From: Labia minor | Taxonomy: Eukaryota; Arthropoda; Insecta; Dermaptera; Spongiphoridae | NCBI GenBank assembly: GCA_963082975.1 | Contig: OY720346.1 | Span: 33,259,787 to 33,323,786 of the forward strand | Length of the DNA: 64,000 nt | Direction of reading: 5' to 3' | In this document: piece by piece, positions 59,101 through 64,000 of the stretch | How positions within the stretch are numbered: position 1 is the stretch's first letter | Layout of the letters: every line of letters starts with the position of its first letter | Translations under genes and position numbers: made by a program | The notes under the pieces: model-generated | Seen by the model: the letters and a program-made list of their open reading frames with translations, nothing else | Database searches by the model: none | What the model was told of the DNA's origin: nothing

Positions 59101-60498
59101 TTGCCATATAAAATTAAAAAATTATAGTAATAAAATTATTATTGTTTAATGTATATAAAATTATATACTATAAAATAAATAAATAATAATTCAATAATTC
59201 AAATAGATAAAAATTAGAAATATTAAGAACTAGAAATACTATTTGTCAGCATATCATCATTTAATATCAGAATTGGATTATGAATAAAATAATATACTCT
59301 CGAGAGATCGATTAGATAGAAGTCAAGAAAATTAGAAACTATATTAGAGTAGAAATTATTAGCAATGTAAATAATAAAATTGAGAATTTAAGACTGAAAG
59401 TAGATTTTTTAAAGTAAGACCACGTATAATCAATGACGAATAATACAGTAAGGGGGACTCCGCGCTTGAAGGAGACACGAGCTAGTGAGTACCCTCAAAA
59501 AAGGCCGGTTGTGTTAAAGTATTTTCATTGATGAAATAATTTTTAATATACTATAAAAGAATATTTGAATAATATATATATTGTTTTGTGAAAAAGTTAA
59601 AAAACCACATTTTACATAATTTTTGTATTAGTTGTACTAGAAAACGGGAAGAAAATTGTTTTACATTTTAAAATTTTTAAATTAACTAGTAAATTGATTC
59701 AAATAAGCTTATTTCTGGTCTAATAATAGAGGCCCCCTCATTTCTACCACAAAGGCCCCTAACTTGTCATGATCCATCACTGCAAATAATCCTTTTATTT
59801 TACTAACATAATAATAAAAACAAAAATTATCAATATCAAATAAAAATTGGAAATAAAATAAAATTATAGAGGTTTTTTCATTAACATGAATTTCAAGTAA
59901 AAATGAAAGCAGCAATAATTCAAAATCAAATTAAAAAGCTAAAAAATATAAAAACATTAATTAACTTAACAAAATGTAAAGATATGCTTTTTTCAGGGGG
60001 CGAGCTTCACGGGTAGAGAATCATTGAGTAATCAAATATATAAATCAAAACAAATAAAAAAAAATTTCTATAATAGAAGTAGATTTAAATTAAGAAGAAC
60101 CATTTTTATTTGGTTATGTAAAACGTTAAAATTACAAGACCTTAAATGCTTGATTTTAAATAAAATTAGTAAATAAAAAAATTAAAAAAATATAAAACAT
60201 TTGTGATGATCTCTCTAATCATAAAATGAAATCATATTATGAAATCAAATAAATGTATCATTGACCTATTTTATTTAGTTATTTAATTGATGAATATGCA
60301 TAATATATAATTTAATAAAGTTATGAATTAAATTTCACATGGAATTTACAATTTGGAGAAATATAATAAAAAATAAACATTCACCATATTGAAAATTTAT
60401 AAAATGAAAAAAAATATATTTAATAAATAATATATATATATATCAAATTTATAAATACCTTTAAAAAATTGATTAGGAAATAGTCTATAATAATTCAT
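56154..60498 (-). CDS. UQCRFS1: Rieske iron-sulfur subunit of mitochondrial complex III (4 exons, 214 aa)
   Basis: Ubiquinol-cytochrome c reductase iron-sulfur subunit, inner mitochondrial membrane; carries electrons from ubiquinol to cytochrome c1. Exons, in coding order: 60459-60498, 57978-58296, 56400-56548, 56154-56290; 645 nt, open. Exon 2 holds the matrix/TM-hinge part ([15 protein letters not shown], then a hydrophobic helix, then [16 protein letters not shown]) and [12 protein letters not shown]. Exon 3 has cluster box 1, GVCTHLGC; exon 4 has box 2, [11 protein letters not shown], so both 2Fe-2S Cys/His pairs and the disulfide cysteines are present. It ends KDDIIKVG. The first exon encodes only [14 protein letters not shown], so the presequence is much shorter than in most animals; this exon rests on phase and on an Arg/Phe-rich targeting look and is less sure than the other three. 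Intron 1 is 2.2 kb and holds no recognisable gene. Confidence 0.93.
57028..57545 (+). pseudogene. LINE ORF2 C-terminal relic
   Basis: Reading across frames: [16 protein letters not shown]; then [20 protein letters not shown] and [20 protein letters not shown]; then [19 protein letters not shown] and GRQRTR with VDNVRE. This order (LPVxLYGxExW...RLRxFExKxLRxIxGP...RLRWxGHVxRM) is the standard C-terminus of arthropod non-LTR ORF2 proteins. It holds several stops and frameshifts. A 50-bp piece around AAAATCGAGAAGG is repeated downstream at about 57555-57600. Confidence 0.85.
58297..60458. other. Rieske intron 1
   Basis: AT-rich, no recognised gene or full repeat. A less AT-rich block lies at 59450-59515 and another at 59725-59780. 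Confidence 0.5.
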
Positions 60499-61217
60499 TA
60501 TTCTTTATTATTCTATATTAAAATCTTATTTATTTTTTTTTAAATATACATTAAAAAAATAAATTCATATAATCATGGAATATAATTAAATTATTATTAA
60601 GTGTATTTTGAATTATTAATAAGAATGCCTAATTAAATTAAATAAAACTAAATAAATAGATAACCAATCAGGGAAACACATTCTTAATCAATGATATCCA
60701 ATTAATTATATTGTAACTAGTATTATTTAAATAAAGATATGAAACTTTATATATTTAATTTGTTTGTATTTAGTAAAAATATTTTTAATATTTTATATTT
60801 ATATGTAAAAAATTAAAATTGAAATAAAAATAAATATATAAAAAATTAAATAAAAAAAATTAACTTTAATTTTATACATAAATTATTATTAAAAGAGCAC
60901 AAATAATTATTATTAAAAAAGCAAAAGTGCAATTTAAATATAAAACTAAATAATTTTTAAAATCAGTAATAAAATATATTATTTTCATAATAAGTATTTC
61001 ATAAACCATAACCAGCAGATTCTCATCAAAAATTTACTAAATAATACAAAAAAAAAAAATAAATTATCAAAATTATTACAGTTAAATTTTTTTTAAATTG
61101 GTAAATTTAAATTTTTTTAGTTAGTTACATTTCGAAATCAATTGATTTGTCTTAATAAAAAGAGTATTCAATTCTATTATTTATTTTAAATTTTCTTTTA
61201 ATTTAAATATTTTTTGA

Positions 61218-61466
61218 ATGCACAAGAAAATTCATATTCCCTTATTTGCCTGGATTATTATTCAATCAATTGTCCCAGGGTCAATTAGACAAAATAATTT
61301 CATGGGTATTTCATGCTTGTTAGAAAACATTGAAAATCCAGTGAGTCCATGGTTGAGTCAGGGTGAATTAACATATAAAGACCGTAGTCTTTACCTGAAT
61401 CTGAATTTTTTCAAATTTCCAAAATTTAATAAAAATAACTTTGTCTGCCTATATTTTTATTTTGTA
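61218..61466 (+). CDS. Doubtful small + strand ORF upstream of the Rieske gene
   Basis: MHKKIHIPLFAWIIIQSIVP starts with a signal-peptide-like segment, then ISCLLENIENPVSPWLSQGE. It could use the donor CAGG|GTGAAT (after LSQ) and the acceptor TTTTGTAG at 61468 to join a second open stretch, which the hAT MITE at 61546 then interrupts. I recognise no family. It diverges from the Rieske gene by 720 bp. Chance ORF is quite possible. Confidence 0.22.
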
Positions 61467-61545
61467 GGTGTTTACTCGTTGCATTTTATTCAAAAAGAGA
61501 TTTTATTCATACACGACAATTTGTTTATTTTACTGTCATTTATAC

Positions 61546-61840
61546 CAGTGATTCCGAAGTGTGAGCCGCGGCTCCCCAGGGAACCGCGATACCGTCATTA
61601 GGGCGCAGCGGAATATTCAATTAAATTTTCTAATACTTGAAATTTTGCGCCAACAATCTTGTAAGATTTTTAATTTTTCGCTGTTAAATGGGTAATCGCT
61701 TTTAAAAAAGGAAAGTTATTTAATTTTTTAAGAAAATAAAACATTTCTTAAGAAAGTAAAACATTTATATAAAAATCTGAGCCTCGGAAAAAATCCGATT
61801 ATTTAGAAAGCCGCAAAACAGAAAAGATTGGGAACCTCTG
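61546..61840. mobile_element. hAT-type MITE with perfect 8-bp target duplication
   Basis: 295 bp, starting CAGTGATTCCGAAGTG and ending GGGAACCTCTG, imperfect inverse ends. Flanked by atttatac at 61538-61545 and 61841-61848. It contains a G+C-rich GAGCCGCGGCTCCCC palindrome near its left end. Confidence 0.85.
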
Positions 61841-62065
61841 ATTTATACTTGTCATGGCTTACTTTCTGTAGAGCATAGCAAACCTCTGAATTTAATATTA
61901 CCTCTGAATATAATCCAATAATTTAATGACTTAGTCATTTAGACTTAATTCTACTCTCGCATCGTGTATCATATAAATATTATTTGATGACAATTAATGG
62001 CTTTTGTTAATTTTGAGATCAAATTTCAAATTTATAGATAAAAACAAATAATAAAATTTTTTATT

Positions 62066-62070
<5 letters not shown>

Positions 62071-62112
<42 letters not shown>
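62071..62112. repeat. (AT)n microsatellite
   Basis: About 20 AT dinucleotides followed by TTTATTTATTTATTTA. Confidence 0.95.
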
Positions 62113-62116
<4 letters not shown>

Positions 62117-63139
62117 TTATTTATTTATTTATAAATCTGTACAATAATAACAAAAAAAATCTTACAAATTGTTAAAACAAATACATTTGGATTTACATTA
62201 TTATTATTCTAGAAAATATTTTCTAAAATACAATAAATATTTATTAATTTGTGCTCCAAATTTTTATATTTTATATACAATAGATACAATTAATTAAAAA
62301 ATTGAATTAAATTAATAATTAATTAATATATTAATTAAATTATTTAATTGATGAAAAATCAATATAATTTTTAATTATATAATATATAATGTATATTAAA
62401 AAAAGTTTTTTATTATTAATAAAATAATTTGATTCGACTCAATTTTTAATTATTATTTTATAAATAAATTAATAATTCATTACCAAATTCATTTAATGAA
62501 TTAATAATTTAATTGTTTAAAAATAATTAAATTGAATGCAATATAAATATTTAACATAATGAATTAAATTATACAATTTCTTATAATTTTCATTTAATAT
62601 TTCACTCAAATTGATCAGTCTAAATAATTTTAAAAAATTATAGTTATATTAAATTAGATTAATAAATTATTTAATAAAATAAAATAATTATTTTTCATTT
62701 TCTATCCATGAATTGAATTTTATGTGTAATTATGTTTGGCACCTTGACTTGAAAAAAATAATTTAAGAATTAGAATGAAACCTTCGTTAACCGAAATGGC
62801 TTAAAAGGTTGAGAAGGGAGAGCGTGATTTTAAAATAAAAACAAAATAAAATGGAAGATTTGTTACAAAATGAGGCCTAATGCCATTAGTATTCTAAAGT
62901 AGTAATATATCCCTATTTAAATGTCTCTATTTGACCCCTAACATTCAAAAATACCTAAACATATTATAACTTAATCTTTATCCGAAATTAGGGTTCTTTG
63001 AACGGCCTTCTCCCCTTTATTTCGGTTAACTGAGGTTTTACTATATTTAAACGTATTATAGTTATTGATCAAGAAAATAAAAATATAACATTTAAGGTAC
63101 TAGCTTAAAAAGATTAGATACATTAAAAATGATCCATAG

Positions 63140-63604
63140 CAGAGGTTCTTAAACTTATGTACTCCGCGGACCCCCACTTGGAGAAATTTTTTTTGACGGA
63201 CCCCATCCCAACTTTAGGTACTTTACGTCATTTTATTAGTTAATTTCTGGCTTACGATCTCCTAAGAACAAGGATATATGTTGAATATTTCTAACAGTGA
63301 TTGGTGAATAACGATTTTTTTGCATATTGTAGAACACATTTTATTAGAAATTATAATATTGAAGAAAGAAAATTCAGCTAAATATGAAGATGGAAACGGT
63401 AGCAATAGTTTTCTTGCACATTTCGTTGAATTTGGGTATTTGATCTCTGTTTCCTCACAAAGCCATGCCATACCTCCTTTTATATTAAATAAAGTTTTAA
63501 CTGACTCATCATTTTCTCGTGCACCTGTAAGATGGCTTTGCGGACCCCCAGTAAAGTCTTCGCGGACCCCCAGGGGTCCGCGGACCACAGTTTAAGAACC
63601 TCTG
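63140..63604 (-). mobile_element. hAT deletion derivative retaining a transposase C-terminal relic
   Basis: 465 bp. The ends CAGAGGTTCTTAAACT and AGTTTAAGAACCTCTG are perfect inverses, with inner CCGCGGACCCC blocks. The 8-bp duplication atccatag lies at 63132-63139 and 63605-63612. On the - strand, about 63330-63460 reads WLCEETEIKYPNSTKCARKL followed by LLPFPSSYLAEFSFF, which matches the hAT C-terminal dimerisation domain pattern (LLPFxTTYLCExGFS) known for this superfamily. The rest of the transposase is missing. Confidence 0.87.
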
Positions 63605-64000
63605 ATCCATAGGATAAGTAAATAACAAAAACAAAACGAATATCACGAGACAAATTAAGAAAAAACATCCTGAAGTTTCATAATAAATAAGATACAATCG
63701 AATTAATTTTCATAATTTCGATTCGTTAAGTTAACAGAAGATATAAAAATTACTGAAAATTAAAATTTGAATTGTAAATCTGAAATACCTAATAAATAAA
63801 ATAAGTTAAAGTTCTTTTGGAATCAAATTCAAATGTTTTAAAAAATATCTCTCTAGGTTTTTAAAAATTAGATCTTCTGATATACATAAAGAAAATAAAA
63901 ATAACAAAAAGGTATACAGATTTTAAAAAAAATAAAACTATATAAATATATAAAGATCTTCAATGATTGTATAATGTATGCCATTTCAGAATTTATAAAA

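Noticed and set aside
1..64000. CRISPR arrays, operons or bacterial contamination
   Set aside because: Spliced genes, SINE/LINE/MITE content and lack of Shine-Dalgarno-led gene strings show nuclear eukaryotic DNA; the spaced repeats are dispersed transposons.

Overview
This is a eukaryotic nuclear DNA window, roughly three-quarters A+T. It holds intron-rich genes with GT-AG junctions spread through long gene-poor tracts packed with transposable elements. The gene content points to an arthropod: a Grd/CG8916-type GABA-gated channel subunit, an arthropod-style GNAT acetyltransferase, a mitochondrial Rieske protein and a globin. I cannot name the species; an acariform mite or a small insect with an AT-rich genome are both possible.

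Layout. Positions 1-11.3 kb are gene-poor, with a LINE fragment, a hAT MITE that split a tRNA-Glu-like fragment, a GC-rich nested hairpin and a palindrome-ended repeat (family A). Positions 11.36-15.41 kb hold a Penelope-like retroelement: an intact 804-aa RT + GIY-YIG ORF, duplicated pseudo-LTRs, a truncated second copy, an inverted tip and a 12-bp target duplication. From 17.1 to 38.1 kb lies the GABA-gated channel gene on the + strand. Ten exons (28,386-38,074) are clear, and a candidate signal-peptide exon at 17,144-17,217 matches in phase; its introns are full of repeats.

Convergent to it on the - strand (38,228-40,861) is a five-exon, 220-aa globin-like gene whose introns match the classic globin intron phases. 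Positions 44.9-50.7 kb (- strand) hold a five-exon GNAT N-acetyltransferase gene. Its last intron carries a young LTR retrotransposon with identical 226-bp LTRs, a 5-bp target duplication and one ORF in which Gag-protease is fused in frame to the end of integrase, with RT/RNase H missing. Positions 50.9-55.7 kb are a graveyard of mariner, hAT and nested repeats. Positions 56.15-60.5 kb (- strand) encode the Rieske iron-sulfur protein of complex III in four exons. The last 3.5 kb hold a doubtful small + strand ORF and two hAT elements with perfect 8-bp target duplications, one keeping a relic of the transposase C-terminus.

The cellular genes are unrelated in function and do not form a pathway. 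The most informative parts of the window are the retroelement structures, the unusual globin, the channel's altered M1-M2 linker and several repeat families present in 2-6 copies.
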